From contig NZ_PXOH01000006.1 of NCBI RefSeq assembly GCF_003007785.1, positions 1-64,000 of the forward strand: a stretch of 64,000 bases of DNA, in the 5' to 3' direction. A program made the translations under genes and the position numbers. The notes beneath the pieces are model-generated. The model was not told the DNA's origin, searched no databases, and saw only the letters and a list, made by a program, of their open reading frames with translations. How positions within the stretch are numbered: the stretch's first letter is position 1; every line of letters starts with the position of its first letter. This DNA comes from Aphanothece hegewaldii CCALA 016. GTDB lineage: Bacteria; Cyanobacteriota; Cyanobacteriia; Cyanobacteriales; Microcystaceae. Below, in pieces: positions 36,569 through 46,428 of the stretch.

Positions 36569-37533
36569 GTGTTGACAGGGCTATGGGAATAACGATCGCG
36601 GTGAAATTCAAACTTTGATAATTTTTCCATCGCATTACCGCCCCCAACCCCATAGCCGATCCCTTGTCCAATACCATCGACAACCAATCCCAGAATTAAG
36701 GTTAATAATAATTTTAGGGATAATAGAGATTGTAGCTGACGTTCTTGTAAGTGTTGCCAGATTCGACTTAAACGCATGAGAGGGATAAGCGGTGAGGCTA
36801 CCACATAAAGTAATCTTTTTGAGAGAGACCACTGCTCATTAACACAGCGAGCGCCAGCAAAAAGTCTTCCGCAATAAAATTGTACCCGAAGCCAAACCAA
36901 CAATTGTCCAAAATTGGTATGAGAAGCTTTTGCTAATGGTTCTAAATAAAGTTGATACCCTTTTGCTCGTAAATCCCAGTGTAAGATAGTTTCTGCTTCC
37001 ATCATGGCTTCTAATTGGCTACCATAAATTAGTAGGATTTCCCGTTTGTAGCTACTATTATGCCCTGGAAGAAAGTCCACTATTCCCGCAGAAGTTGGCT
37101 CTAACCAAGGAGCATAAGCAATCAGCATATCTGCCCAACTCACCGAACTTTCTGGATTTCCATTGCGTAAAACAGGTCCTACTACCGCCCAAGGTTGTTG
37201 ATGAGCTTGGATCAAATGTTCTGCCCAATCGGGATCAGGAAAGCAATGATCCTCTGCTAATGCGACAATTGGGGAAGTCGCTTGATGTATTCCGGCGGCG
37301 TATGCTGAAGCGAGCGAGTGCATATCTGGAATAGCGATCGTTTTTATTTGATAGAATTCTCTAAATTGCTCTACTTGCGGTGCTATTTCATTGACAGAGG
37401 GAGCAACAATAATAATTTCTAAGCTTTCTTTAACCGTTTGTTTTCGTAAATAGCTTAAGGTTTTAGCGATCGTCTCATAGGTGTCAGGAGTTGGTAAAAT
37501 AACTGACATTTTAGATAAATTTTGCTCAAGCAT
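36565..37533 (-). CDS. Family 2 glycosyltransferase with C-terminal membrane segment
   Basis: A 322-residue GT-A enzyme. It opens with MSVILPTPDTYETIAKTL, has LAEDHCFPDPDWA as the metal-binding acidic motif region and a later ETILHWDLRAKGY segment. One or two hydrophobic C-terminal segments suggest membrane attachment. ATG at 37533 is chosen; an upstream TTG at 37593 would add 20 residues before the first beta strand. It is the first gene of a two-gene unit with the sulfotransferase and is divergent from another GT2 gene. Confidence 0.85.
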   Translation of the reverse strand: MLEQNLSKMSVILPTPDTYETIAKTLSYLRKQTVKESLEIIIVAPSVNEIAPQVEQFREFYQIKTIAIPDMHSLASAYAAGIHQATSPIVALAEDHCFPDPDWAEHLIQAHQQPWAVVGPVLRNGNPESSVSWADMLIAYAPWLEPTSAGIVDFLPGHNSSYKREILLIYGSQLEAMMEAETILHWDLRAKGYQLYLEPLAKASHTNFGQLLVWLRVQFYCGRLFAGARCVNEQWSLSKRLLYVVASPLIPLMRLSRIWQHLQERQLQSLLSLKLLLTLILGLVVDGIGQGIGYGVGGGNAMEKLSKFEFHRDRYSHSPVNT

Positions 37534-37627
37534 AGGATTAAATCCGATCAAAATCTTGTTTAATGGTAAGACATAAACTATATTTTTAGACAAATAATTT
37601 TATTTCCCAGTAAATTATGCTGTAATA

Positions 37628-38521
37628 ATGGAATTTATCGATTTTTCTATCATTATTGCTACCTACAATCGTCCAATCCAACTAACAAGTTGTCTAGAGG
37701 CGTTGACCCAAATTGACTACAGGGAATTTGAAGTGATTGTTGTCGATGATGGTAGCTCTGAATCTTTACAACCAATTATTTTACCTTTCCAATCACGATT
37801 AAAATTAACCCTAATTGAACAAAAAAATCAAGGCCCTGCGGCGGCGCGTAATGCTGGTGCGAAAATTGCTACAGGAGATTATATTGTATTTACAGATGAT
37901 GATTGTATTCCTCAGTCAACTTGGTTAACTGCATTGGCAAAAAGCTTACAAGTTAATCCTAATAATCTTGTTGGTGGCAAAATCTTAAATGCTTTGCCTG
38001 ATAATCCCTATGCGAGTACATCTCAAGGAATTATTGATGTGGTGTATGACTACTATCATACAGTTTCAAAACCATTACGTTTTTTTGCTTCTAATAACTT
38101 TGCCCTTTCCCGTGAGGCTTTCAACGATTTAGGCGGATTTAACGAGACATTTTGGGCTTCAGAAGATCGGGAATTTTGCGATCGCTGGCTTCAAGCGGGT
38201 TATTCTCTTACTTATATTCCTGAAGCAATTATTTTTCATGCCCATGACTTAAATTTAAGCAGTTTTTGGCAACAACATTTTAATTATGGACGAGGAGCCT
38301 ATCGATTTTACCAAATTCGGGCCAAACGAGGCTCAGAGGGGTTGAAAGTTGAACCGCAGTTTTATCGAAATCTTGTACTCTATCCTTTTTCTTTTCCTTC
38401 GGTGAATCAGTTTTTTGTGTCATTTTGGCTAAACCTATTTATTGCTCAATTAGCTAATTTATTCGGTTATTTCTGGGAAAAAAGACAATTTATAACCAAA
38501 AAATCTAAATTATTCTATTAG
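37628..38521 (+). CDS. Family 2 glycosyltransferase
   Basis: A 297-residue GT-A enzyme with textbook motifs: FSIIIATYNRPIQLTSCL at the N-terminus, EVIVVDDGSSE for nucleotide binding, GPAAARNAGAKIATGDY, then the DDDC metal motif in VFTDDDCIPQ. ASEDREFCDRW is the catalytic-base region. Probably transfers a sugar to a lipid-linked glycan; donor and acceptor are unknown. The downstream GMC oxidoreductase starts 11 nt later, implying one operon. Confidence 0.9.
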   Translation: MEFIDFSIIIATYNRPIQLTSCLEALTQIDYREFEVIVVDDGSSESLQPIILPFQSRLKLTLIEQKNQGPAAARNAGAKIATGDYIVFTDDDCIPQSTWLTALAKSLQVNPNNLVGGKILNALPDNPYASTSQGIIDVVYDYYHTVSKPLRFFASNNFALSREAFNDLGGFNETFWASEDREFCDRWLQAGYSLTYIPEAIIFHAHDLNLSSFWQQHFNYGRGAYRFYQIRAKRGSEGLKVEPQFYRNLVLYPFSFPSVNQFFVSFWLNLFIAQLANLFGYFWEKRQFITKKSKLFY

Positions 38522-38532
38522 AGTCATCGAAT

Positions 38533-40089
38533 ATGCTCATTAATGGAGAAACCCTCAAAGCAAGAGAAACCTTAACCGCCGACGTTTGTATTGTTGGTGC
38601 TGGTGCGGCTGGTTTAACACTAGCACAAGCTTTTGATGCTGCATCCTTCTCAGTATTATTGCTTGAAAGTGGTAGCTTTCGGACTGACTCAGTAACTCAA
38701 ACTCTAGCTGATGGAACAACCGAGGGCGAATCATATCCCTTCACAGAAGCACGCGCCCGTTGTTTTGGCGGTTCGACTACGCGCTGGAGTGGTGTTTGCA
38801 TACCTCTAGATCGATCGGATTTTCAGAGACGAGAATGGATGCCTTACAGTGGTTGGGCTTTTGAGTTATCCCATTTAGAGCCTTACTATCAACAGGCACA
38901 AACTATTTTAGGTTTATCAGAGGACATCCCGCAAGCATTGAAAACATCGCCCTTTCACGTTCCACCTCTTGAAACCAAAATTATGCAGTTTAGTCGCCCC
39001 CTCGATCTGGGACGCAAATATAAACAACAGATTATACAGTCGCGTAATATAACTTTAGTCACCCATGCAAATGTCTCTCAACTGATACCAGATGCAGAGG
39101 GAAAGCGCATCGAACGGTTAAAAGTACAGGGACTTTCTGGAAATAAATTTGAGGTGGAGTCTCGCACAGTTATTTTAGCCACCGGTGGTATTGAAAATGC
39201 GCGGTTGTTACTCGCGTCTAATACTCACTATCCCGAAGGTTTGGGCAACAGCTACGATTTAGTAGGGCGTTTTTTTATGGAACACTACTTTAAGGTTGTT
39301 GGTATTTTGCCGCTTCATCAACGCCAACAGGATGCAAGATTTTTTACTAATCTTAGTCCTTTGGGTCAAACCTATACTCAAGGTACATTTGGTTTAACAG
39401 ACGATCTGCGTCATCAGCAACAACTTTTTAATCTGCATATCCGTTTCTATCGCTACAATCTACTTGAAGATACAAAGGCTGTCATTGCCGCTAAACAATT
39501 GCAAAAAAGTCTACGTGACGATCGTAATCTTAATCTAATCCCATCACAATTGAAACAATTATTACATGATCACTCTTTCGTATTACCGCGCTATTTTTTC
39601 TGGCATTTTTGGAATAAGTTAAATCCTTCAGCTTATTTCGATCATGTGCGATTATTGGCTTCTGTTGAGCAAGAACCTGATCCTAATAATCGGATTACCC
39701 TGTCATCAAAACTTGATTATTTGGGGCAACCCCAGGCACATTTAACCTTAAATTTTAGTAAGAAAATGTGGCAAAGTGTCGATCGTTCACTCGAATATAT
39801 TAATAAAACATTGCTTGAGCGAGGCTTTGAGCGATTACAATACGATGCTGCTCGTCTTAAACATCTTACTCCATATAATAAGATCGGTTTGCATCATATG
39901 GGAACTACTCGTATGCACCATGATCCACGTCACGGCGTTGTTGATTCTAACTGTAAAGTTCATAATTTGGCTAATCTATATATTGCTGGAAGTTCTGTAT
40001 TTCCAACTGGAGGATCGGCTAATCCAACGTTTACGATCGTTGCTTTAGCATTGCGTTTAGCTAATCATATTCACCGTATTTATTCGTGA
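38533..40089 (+). CDS. GMC family FAD-dependent oxidoreductase
   Basis: A 518-residue flavoenzyme. The FAD motif VCIVGAGAAGLTLAQAF is near residues 19-35, the FGGSTTRWSG region near 77-86, and ILATGGIENARLLL is mid-protein. The C-terminal GMC active-site region has HHMGTTRM and FPTGGSANPT. The family oxidises alcohol groups of sugars, sterols or choline. In this glycan cluster it may oxidise a sugar residue or polyprenyl-linked intermediate (inference). Only 4 bp separate its stop from the convergent flippase gene. Confidence 0.87.
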   Translation: MLINGETLKARETLTADVCIVGAGAAGLTLAQAFDAASFSVLLLESGSFRTDSVTQTLADGTTEGESYPFTEARARCFGGSTTRWSGVCIPLDRSDFQRREWMPYSGWAFELSHLEPYYQQAQTILGLSEDIPQALKTSPFHVPPLETKIMQFSRPLDLGRKYKQQIIQSRNITLVTHANVSQLIPDAEGKRIERLKVQGLSGNKFEVESRTVILATGGIENARLLLASNTHYPEGLGNSYDLVGRFFMEHYFKVVGILPLHQRQQDARFFTNLSPLGQTYTQGTFGLTDDLRHQQQLFNLHIRFYRYNLLEDTKAVIAAKQLQKSLRDDRNLNLIPSQLKQLLHDHSFVLPRYFFWHFWNKLNPSAYFDHVRLLASVEQEPDPNNRITLSSKLDYLGQPQAHLTLNFSKKMWQSVDRSLEYINKTLLERGFERLQYDAARLKHLTPYNKIGLHHMGTTRMHHDPRHGVVDSNCKVHNLANLYIAGSSVFPTGGSANPTFTIVALALRLANHIHRIYS

Positions 40090-40093
40090 TTTC

Positions 40094-41545
40094 TTACTTC
40101 ATACTTGGTCGTAATAACGTAGCAAAAGCCCAGATTTGCTTAAATAAAGTGGGAAATAATTTTGCTAGTGTCAAGCTATAAACAACTATTCCAATCATTG
40201 AGCAGATTACTAATCTACCTGAAGGGTTAAGATAATAAGTTAGTATTTTTTGAGTGAATAACAGAGTTAAAACCATAATTGAAGTGCAAATAACAGGGGC
40301 GAGGAACTGAGCTAAATAGGTTTTAAATTTAATTGAAATTAATTGACTTAAAAGCCATTGACTAAAGGGAAAAACAAGGTAATCACTAATTACATACGCC
40401 ACAGCTACCGCCCTTATTCCCCACTGCACCGCAACACCACAAGCTATCAGGTTAAATATAGCATTGATTAAACCCAATTTAAAATTTAATAAAGGTTGAC
40501 CCAATGCCATAAAAGCCGAGCGTTGATAAAAAGAAATAGAGCGAAGTATTCCCGCAAATGATAAAATTTGCATGATTGGTATAGCATTATGCCATTTTTC
40601 ACCAAATAAAGTAATGACTAATTCTGGAGCAAGAATAATCACCGCAAAAAATACAGGAAATGCGAATATACTGGTTAATTGAGTAGCACGATAAAAAGCC
40701 TCTATAAAGCGTTTAGAATCACTTTGTAAACGGGAAAAAGTCGGTAAAGCAACTTGATTTAGAGTACCAATTAATAATTGTGTCATTACCTGTAAAATAC
40801 GATGAGCGATCGCATAATATCCTAACGCGACTTCCCCTAAAAAATAACCAATTAATAAATTATCGGTGCGTTGATTAAAAAAATTAACTAATTGAAATCC
40901 TAATAAATTTAAACTAAAATTCATTAAATCTGCTAGATGTGACCAAGAAAATTGTAGTTTAGGTCGCCAATCACTCGCATTCCATAATACGAAAACACCC
41001 ACAATTTCATAAGATAATTGTTGTCCAACTATACTCCAAACCCCATAACCTAAAAACGACATAACAACGCCGATAATTCCACCAATTGTAATTCCTAATA
41101 AAGTACGCATTGCAGTTACTTTAAAAGCAAAATTACGTTTTAATAAGGCGATCTGGATTTGAATCAAAGAATTAATAAAAAAAAGAATAGAAAAACATTG
41201 AAGAATAGGTGCTAACTGAGATATCTTAAAGTAATTCGCTATTTGATTAGCAGTAAGCCAACTAATAATAGTCAGGATAATTCCGAGAATAATTTGTGTC
41301 CAAAAAGCTGTATTAATATGTTGTTCGTCGATATTTTCTCGTTGAATTAATACTTGTGCAAAGCCTTGTTCTAAAAAGATTTGCATAAAGTTAATAAAAA
41401 CATTTGCCAAAGCGACTAAACCAAAAGCTTCGGGGGTTAATAAACGAGCTAAAATTAAAAATACAATTAATGAGCCAGTTTGACCCCCCCAATTTTGAAT
41501 AGCTGACCAAAATATCCCTTGAATAGTTTGTTTTTTAAGGCTCAT
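40094..41545 (-). CDS. Polysaccharide flippase, MOP superfamily (Wzx/WzxC-like)
   Basis: A 483-residue protein with about 12-14 transmembrane helices. The N-terminal signature GIFWSAIQNWGGQTGSL and ARLLTPEAFGLVALANVF, plus the QRTDNLLIGYFLGE segment, are typical of Polysacc_synt/Wzx-type exporters that flip lipid-linked repeat units across the plasma membrane. It is followed on the same strand (upstream, 30 bp) by the PIG-V-like gene, probably one transcript, and completes the glycan-cluster logic. Confidence 0.9.
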   Translation of the reverse strand: MSLKKQTIQGIFWSAIQNWGGQTGSLIVFLILARLLTPEAFGLVALANVFINFMQIFLEQGFAQVLIQRENIDEQHINTAFWTQIILGIILTIISWLTANQIANYFKISQLAPILQCFSILFFINSLIQIQIALLKRNFAFKVTAMRTLLGITIGGIIGVVMSFLGYGVWSIVGQQLSYEIVGVFVLWNASDWRPKLQFSWSHLADLMNFSLNLLGFQLVNFFNQRTDNLLIGYFLGEVALGYYAIAHRILQVMTQLLIGTLNQVALPTFSRLQSDSKRFIEAFYRATQLTSIFAFPVFFAVIILAPELVITLFGEKWHNAIPIMQILSFAGILRSISFYQRSAFMALGQPLLNFKLGLINAIFNLIACGVAVQWGIRAVAVAYVISDYLVFPFSQWLLSQLISIKFKTYLAQFLAPVICTSIMVLTLLFTQKILTYYLNPSGRLVICSMIGIVVYSLTLAKLFPTLFKQIWAFATLLRPSMK

Positions 41546-41575
41546 TTTGATAATTTTTTAACTCGAAAAAACGTT

Positions 41576-42838
41576 TTACCCTGCCCAGAGTTGCTGAGAA
41601 AATCTCACCGCCAGACTAGCAAGTAAAAAGCCAAAAAGTATGAGTACTGGATATCCCCAACGCGGATATTGTTCTAGCAATAAACCGAGGGCAATGCTAA
41701 CCGAAATGATTGCATAAGTATAACGTTCCGCAGAAGTAGCACGACCGCTACTAAAAATAATCCCAAAACTGCAAAAGCCATAAGTAGCGAGTAAATTAAG
41801 TTGAGCGCGAAAGTGCCAAATTAAATAAACACCGCCTAAAATTGTTACTGTATTAATTAGAGGACTACCTGCTAAAAGCCACAGGATAATCGCCAAAATG
41901 CAATAACCAAACTGAGTTTTATTTTGTCCTAACTTTAAATGCGATCGCCACAGCAAATAAGCCCCTAAGCAAATAAGCAGAACAATAATTATATGCAAAG
42001 GATCTACTATCTTACCAGCCTTCCAATTCCGAGAACCTACTAACACTTGCATGAACATTTTTAACCAATCTTGACCCCAAAAATCTTGGGCAGGTTGCCA
42101 GGCTTTTTGTGCTTTTAGAAAGGCTAAAGGTTCTCCAAATTTCATACCACAGTATAGGCTATATAGAAATAGTCCCCCTCCAGAACACAAACTGGCAATA
42201 TAAGCAATAAGCGATCGTTTTTCTCGCCAAGATACAATGAGAAATGTAAACATAATTGCTAAACCCGGAAGACGAGTAGCTGTCGCTAATGCTCCCCAAA
42301 TTGCTGCCCAAAAATGTTGTTTTTTTTGAAAAGCTCGTAACGCCGCCGTACTGAAAAGTAAAAATAAACCCTCGGTATAAATAACAGTACCAAATAATGA
42401 ATAAGGACACCAAACTAAAACAGCCGTTGCCCAGCGAGCCGCCTTGATGCTATAAAGTTCTTTAACCCAATTATAAACCAGCAATACTGCGCCCAAAAAG
42501 GCTAAATTATTAATCAAAAATCCCGCTATTTCAAACGGTAAACCTAAAAACATTACTGCTTTAATTAATAAAGGAAGTAAAGGGAAAAAAGCCACTAAAT
42601 ATTCATTTCGTGAAAAGTCGTAACTATATCCGTTAATCACAATATTTCGATATAAATCGCTATCCCATGCCGCAAAAGTTCCCCATCCGAAAGTAGGCGC
42701 AATTCCTTCGGGTGGTGCAGGTGATACGAGAACACTTATCATCATAGCCAGCACGATTACTAGCCGACTTGACAACCACATTGTTACAGCAAAAGCGTAA
42801 CCTTCAATTAATGGATTTGTATGTTTATTAATTATCAT
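41576..42838 (-). CDS. PIG-V-like polyprenol-linked mannosyltransferase (GT-C)
   Basis: A 420-residue polytopic protein. The first-loop signature AAWDSDLYRNIVINGYSY, with its acidic residues, followed by AFFPLLPLLIKA matches the PIG-V/GT-C pattern. About ten hydrophobic helices follow. Such enzymes use dolichyl/polyprenyl-phosphate sugars on the periplasmic side. The sugar cannot be deduced. It lies 30 bp upstream of the flippase gene on the same strand. Confidence 0.8.
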   Translation of the reverse strand: MIINKHTNPLIEGYAFAVTMWLSSRLVIVLAMMISVLVSPAPPEGIAPTFGWGTFAAWDSDLYRNIVINGYSYDFSRNEYLVAFFPLLPLLIKAVMFLGLPFEIAGFLINNLAFLGAVLLVYNWVKELYSIKAARWATAVLVWCPYSLFGTVIYTEGLFLLFSTAALRAFQKKQHFWAAIWGALATATRLPGLAIMFTFLIVSWREKRSLIAYIASLCSGGGLFLYSLYCGMKFGEPLAFLKAQKAWQPAQDFWGQDWLKMFMQVLVGSRNWKAGKIVDPLHIIIVLLICLGAYLLWRSHLKLGQNKTQFGYCILAIILWLLAGSPLINTVTILGGVYLIWHFRAQLNLLATYGFCSFGIIFSSGRATSAERYTYAIISVSIALGLLLEQYPRWGYPVLILFGFLLASLAVRFSQQLWAG

Positions 42839-43165
42839 TATTGTGACTGAGATCTCATTAAATTATAGCTGAACATTTGGCTATAGTCCGATGAGCTTTT
42901 GTTGAAAACGAGTCTGTACAAACTCTTGAGAAAGAATTATACAATCTACTTCAGCCCGCAATATTTCTTAAAAAAACAAAATATAGCTTAATTGGATGAT
43001 CTTAAAGTAACAGTCAATTCATCCTAATCACACCTGTTTTACTTCTCATTAAAATTTGATGACAACAATAATAACTTTTACATTAAGTCTAACTCTTGTG
43101 GAAATAACTTATACATGATCTATAACATAGGTCTGCAACAATAAAATCAACTCTTAGATAAAACT
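42839..43165. other. 327-bp gene-free promoter region
   Basis: It lies between the divergent PIG-V-like and PEP-CTERM genes. AT-rich, with no coding frame, strong palindrome or recognisable operator. It must carry both promoters; I cannot point to convincing -10/-35 pairs. Confidence 0.5.
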
Positions 43166-44041
43166 ATGATATTAAGCAATCTCATGAACAAATTTTCTGT
43201 CTTAAACCTCTCTTTTAGTGCATTAGCTTTTGGCTTTGGAATGAATGCTGCGCCTGCTTTTGCCGCCAGTTTCACTGGGTATACTTCTTCCCCGACGGGT
43301 CATACCCTTTCTCCTAATGTTGGTGTTGTCAGTGGTGTAACGGATGCGACCAAAGCTGATATACGGCTAGATTCAGTAACAAAAGGTTCCACAACTTATA
43401 CTAATTTCTTTTACGTTACTGGAGCCACAATTATTACTAATGATAATGCTACTTTAGGTCCAGGAAGCTCCGATCGCGGTGATCAAACAGCACTCGATCC
43501 ATTTTTGACTCAAGGTCCTGTTGCAGAAACACCTAATGCAAGTCAGGTTGTCCAAAGCTTAGGTAATAATAACTTGAATAGTATCATTGACACAGAAGAT
43601 AATTTAGGCACTTCCATTTTTGATGTTTATTTTTCTAACCCAACTGACACTTTTGCTTTTTGGGAAAGAGGAAAAAATAGCAGGCTTAAAGTTACAGCGA
43701 TCGTAGCGGGCTCGGCTGGTAATCTAAATCCCACTTTAGGTGGTTCTTTTACAATTACCCAGAGTCTTTGGGCAAATACTGGTATCATGACAACTTTATC
43801 AATTGATACAACAGAAATCGGGGGAGCGCAAGAATTAGGTACTTATGGTCTGACTTATGATAGTGCTATTGTTGGACTTCGTTTAGAAAGTACAGACGGT
43901 TTTAATGGCCCTGACTACAAAGTTGTTGGTATCAATGCGGTTCCTGAACCTCTAACAATTTTGGGTGCAGGTACAGCCGTTGCTTTTGGTGGCTTTTTCA
44001 AACGTAAACTTGCTAAAAGTAATGAAAATAAGAAAGCTTAA
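43166..44041 (+). CDS. PEP-CTERM sorting domain protein
   Basis: A 291-residue exported protein. The signal peptide ends near AFA-ASF (about residue 35). The beta-rich body is Asn/Thr/Gly-rich without catalytic motifs. The C-terminus holds PEPLTILGAG, a hydrophobic helix and FKRKLAK, i.e. the PEP motif, membrane span and basic tail of exosortase substrates. No exosortase is in the window. The start could be 43166 or ATG 43184; both leave a good signal peptide. In cyanobacteria such proteins are tied to the extracellular matrix, compatible with the adjacent glycan cluster (inference). Confidence 0.88.
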   Translation: MILSNLMNKFSVLNLSFSALAFGFGMNAAPAFAASFTGYTSSPTGHTLSPNVGVVSGVTDATKADIRLDSVTKGSTTYTNFFYVTGATIITNDNATLGPGSSDRGDQTALDPFLTQGPVAETPNASQVVQSLGNNNLNSIIDTEDNLGTSIFDVYFSNPTDTFAFWERGKNSRLKVTAIVAGSAGNLNPTLGGSFTITQSLWANTGIMTTLSIDTTEIGGAQELGTYGLTYDSAIVGLRLESTDGFNGPDYKVVGINAVPEPLTILGAGTAVAFGGFFKRKLAKSNENKKA

Positions 44042-44082
44042 TTAACATAGTACTATTTTTCTTTTTTTCATTTCTAGAAGGA

Positions 44083-44128
44083 GAAAGGCGATGGACGATT
44101 ATAGAGTCAAAAATCGCTTTTTTTTTGT
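44083..44128 (+). terminator. Rho-independent-type terminator of the PEP-CTERM gene
   Basis: A GCGAT / ATCGC stem, extended by flanking AAA/TTT pairs, encloses a loop of about 21 nt and is followed by a run of nine T residues on the plus strand. The stem is short and the loop long, so confidence is moderate. Confidence 0.5.
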
Positions 44129-44190
44129 AAAATCTTTTTCCATTGTTCTTTTCCCCTTCGGATTTTTTCAAAGATCAACTTTTATTACAT

Positions 44191-46428
44191 TTAGGGCATT
44201 TGCAAAGTAATTAACTGATTTTCCAGCAAAACGTCACGAAACTGTCCATAATCGGCTAATATAGCGATCATGTGTAAATGTGTATCGGGTTCTATTTGTA
44301 AATCTGCCCAAGGTACAGCGATTTCTAAGCATTGATTTAAGGCGACTAACGTCCGACTAGCGCGTGGATGCCACACCTGATAGCCTTGCGCTTCTTCTAG
44401 CCAAACCGACTCAGTAACTAAATTAATTCCTAAATGATGATGAAAATAATAATTTAGTGGGGCTTTTTCGGGTAAATCTGATAAAGGTGCGGGGCTATTA
44501 GTGCGACAATTTCCGGGATAGTACCACAATAAATGTAACTCTCTGGGTAAATCTTTTCTAGGTTGTACGCCCTTTTTAAAATCTAAACGCAGATAAAAAT
44601 TGAGGTGATCCCAACCGTAAAACATTCGCTGCACTAAACTCGCTCTGTGCATTGTACCTTTTGCACCACCAATATCATAACGTCCCGCTTTATCCCAGTC
44701 TTGTTCGTCGCCAAAACCATCAATAATGGGATGAATATAACTCGATGGACGATGAGCGGGTTTTTTGTAATGATCTTCTAAAGGATGGCGTAAATAGGGC
44801 GGTATTGGTTCATTTAATGCCTGATAGATGGCGGCGATATGTTCTCGAAATAGTTGATCAAACATGGCATCTTGGTTAGAAGTATGTCCCTCACCAAACC
44901 ACCAAAACCAGTCAGAACCCTCGGCTGCATACAAAGCTTCCCAAACTTCGGGGTTATTTTCTTGTGTTGCTTCGGGATGGGTGGCTAAAACTTCTCTTGC
45001 GATCGTCAGATAATCCCATGCTTTATTCTTGACAGGATCGCCGATCCATGTATTAAAACTGGCATCGATCCAAGATCCACTATGTAATTGTTTATTAGAT
45101 AAAGTTTTTGTCGGTGGAAACTGATCGATAAATTCAGAAACGGTAACTAACTTAATATCTTGGTGATGACTCAAACGGCGATAGAGTTCTTCTAAAAAGA
45201 ATAGACCATCTTTGGGGTAATGTTCCCAGCAGTTTTCGCCATCTAATGCGATCGTTACTAACCAAGGTTCATTTAAGCTTGTTCCTTCCCTTTGACGGTG
45301 TAATAGAGAACGATAAATGGCTTCTAAGTGTCCTATTAGATCCATTGCAGCATGATGACTATCCATCGAACCATAGGTAAACCCAATAAGATCCGACAAA
45401 CGATGATCCCGAAAGACGATCGCTAAATCTCCATTTTGGGTTGAGAGTCGATAAGGACGATAGAGATATTCTGGATCATAAACGTTACCCGTTTCATCTC
45501 GATGGAAAAAGTGATTTAAGCTAGATCCTAATACGCCTTCATCAGAACAGATCCAGTTAAAACCCTGTTTAGCAATATAGGGCAAAATTTCGGGGCTAAC
45601 AGACTGTTCAGATGGCCATAACCCACGTGGGGTACAATCAAAGCGAGAGGTATAAATATCCCAAGCTTTTTGTAAATGAAGAGAAATATCTTGAGGCCAT
45701 TGAAAGTGTAGCTGAGGTAGAGTCATTTTGGGAATGGCGATTCGTCCCGCATTTGTATCAGCTAATAGGGGTAAAATGGGATGGGTATAGGGACTGGTGG
45801 TAATTTCAATCTGTCCGCTTTGTTGCATCTGTTGATGAGTCGGAAGGATGCGGCGTATGATTTGACGCTGTTTGGAGATGATACGCTGGCGATCGCTTAA
45901 TGTAAAGTCTTTGCCTTTTTGTAACCAAACGGCAATTTCTGGATCGTCCCAAAAAATCGGATCGATCCATGCTAAATTATGCCATGCGAGTAAATCACTG
46001 TAATCTTGTTGTGTCCAATTTTCTAAACACCAGGCGACTCCATAATCTTTTCGTTGATCGTAAAGTTGGCTATAACGAGGATGTGGCGCAATAAGTGTAT
46101 GATGATTTGCATCGAAAAAATGTTCAATAATATAATGTTTCTGCGCGAGATTTAACCGATCTTCTGGTGTTAAAGTCAGTGCCATATAGGGATCAATGGC
46201 TGTCCCTTTGGCGTAGTCTTCGAGTTGTAAAATGAGCGAAGGAACGAGATTAATCGTTTGGTGTAGATTTGGATAGCGCTCTTTAATCAGAATTAAATCT
46301 AAATAATCTTTTGTTCCGTGTAGTCTAACCCAAGGAAGGCGATATTGTCCTGATGCTGCTGCTTCTCTTGATTTATATAGAGGTTGGTGTTGATGCCAAA
46401 TAAAAGCCACGTACAAAGGATGAGCCAT
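44191..46428 (-). CDS. Glycoside hydrolase family 57 protein (alpha-amylase/glucanotransferase type)
   Basis: A 745-residue cytosolic enzyme. GH57 motifs in order: HQHQP at residues 12-16, the nucleophile region WICSDEGVLG, and ALDGENCWEHYP carrying the acid/base Asp. The C-terminal ~150 residues form an additional beta-rich domain. The family includes 4-alpha-glucanotransferases, amylopullulanases and branching enzymes acting on glycogen-type alpha-glucans. The exact specificity cannot be read, but a role in glycogen turnover is likely. ATG at 46428 starts directly at the conserved N-terminus. Confidence 0.9.
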   Translation of the reverse strand: MAHPLYVAFIWHQHQPLYKSREAAASGQYRLPWVRLHGTKDYLDLILIKERYPNLHQTINLVPSLILQLEDYAKGTAIDPYMALTLTPEDRLNLAQKHYIIEHFFDANHHTLIAPHPRYSQLYDQRKDYGVAWCLENWTQQDYSDLLAWHNLAWIDPIFWDDPEIAVWLQKGKDFTLSDRQRIISKQRQIIRRILPTHQQMQQSGQIEITTSPYTHPILPLLADTNAGRIAIPKMTLPQLHFQWPQDISLHLQKAWDIYTSRFDCTPRGLWPSEQSVSPEILPYIAKQGFNWICSDEGVLGSSLNHFFHRDETGNVYDPEYLYRPYRLSTQNGDLAIVFRDHRLSDLIGFTYGSMDSHHAAMDLIGHLEAIYRSLLHRQREGTSLNEPWLVTIALDGENCWEHYPKDGLFFLEELYRRLSHHQDIKLVTVSEFIDQFPPTKTLSNKQLHSGSWIDASFNTWIGDPVKNKAWDYLTIAREVLATHPEATQENNPEVWEALYAAEGSDWFWWFGEGHTSNQDAMFDQLFREHIAAIYQALNEPIPPYLRHPLEDHYKKPAHRPSSYIHPIIDGFGDEQDWDKAGRYDIGGAKGTMHRASLVQRMFYGWDHLNFYLRLDFKKGVQPRKDLPRELHLLWYYPGNCRTNSPAPLSDLPEKAPLNYYFHHHLGINLVTESVWLEEAQGYQVWHPRASRTLVALNQCLEIAVPWADLQIEPDTHLHMIAILADYGQFRDVLLENQLITLQMP

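Noticed and set aside
44092..44211. 39-codon ORF after AGGAG (MDDYRVKNRFFFVKSF...)
   Set aside because: It coincides with a terminator hairpin and T-run and runs into the 3' end of the convergent GH57 gene; Phe-rich from the poly-T. Not credible as a protein.
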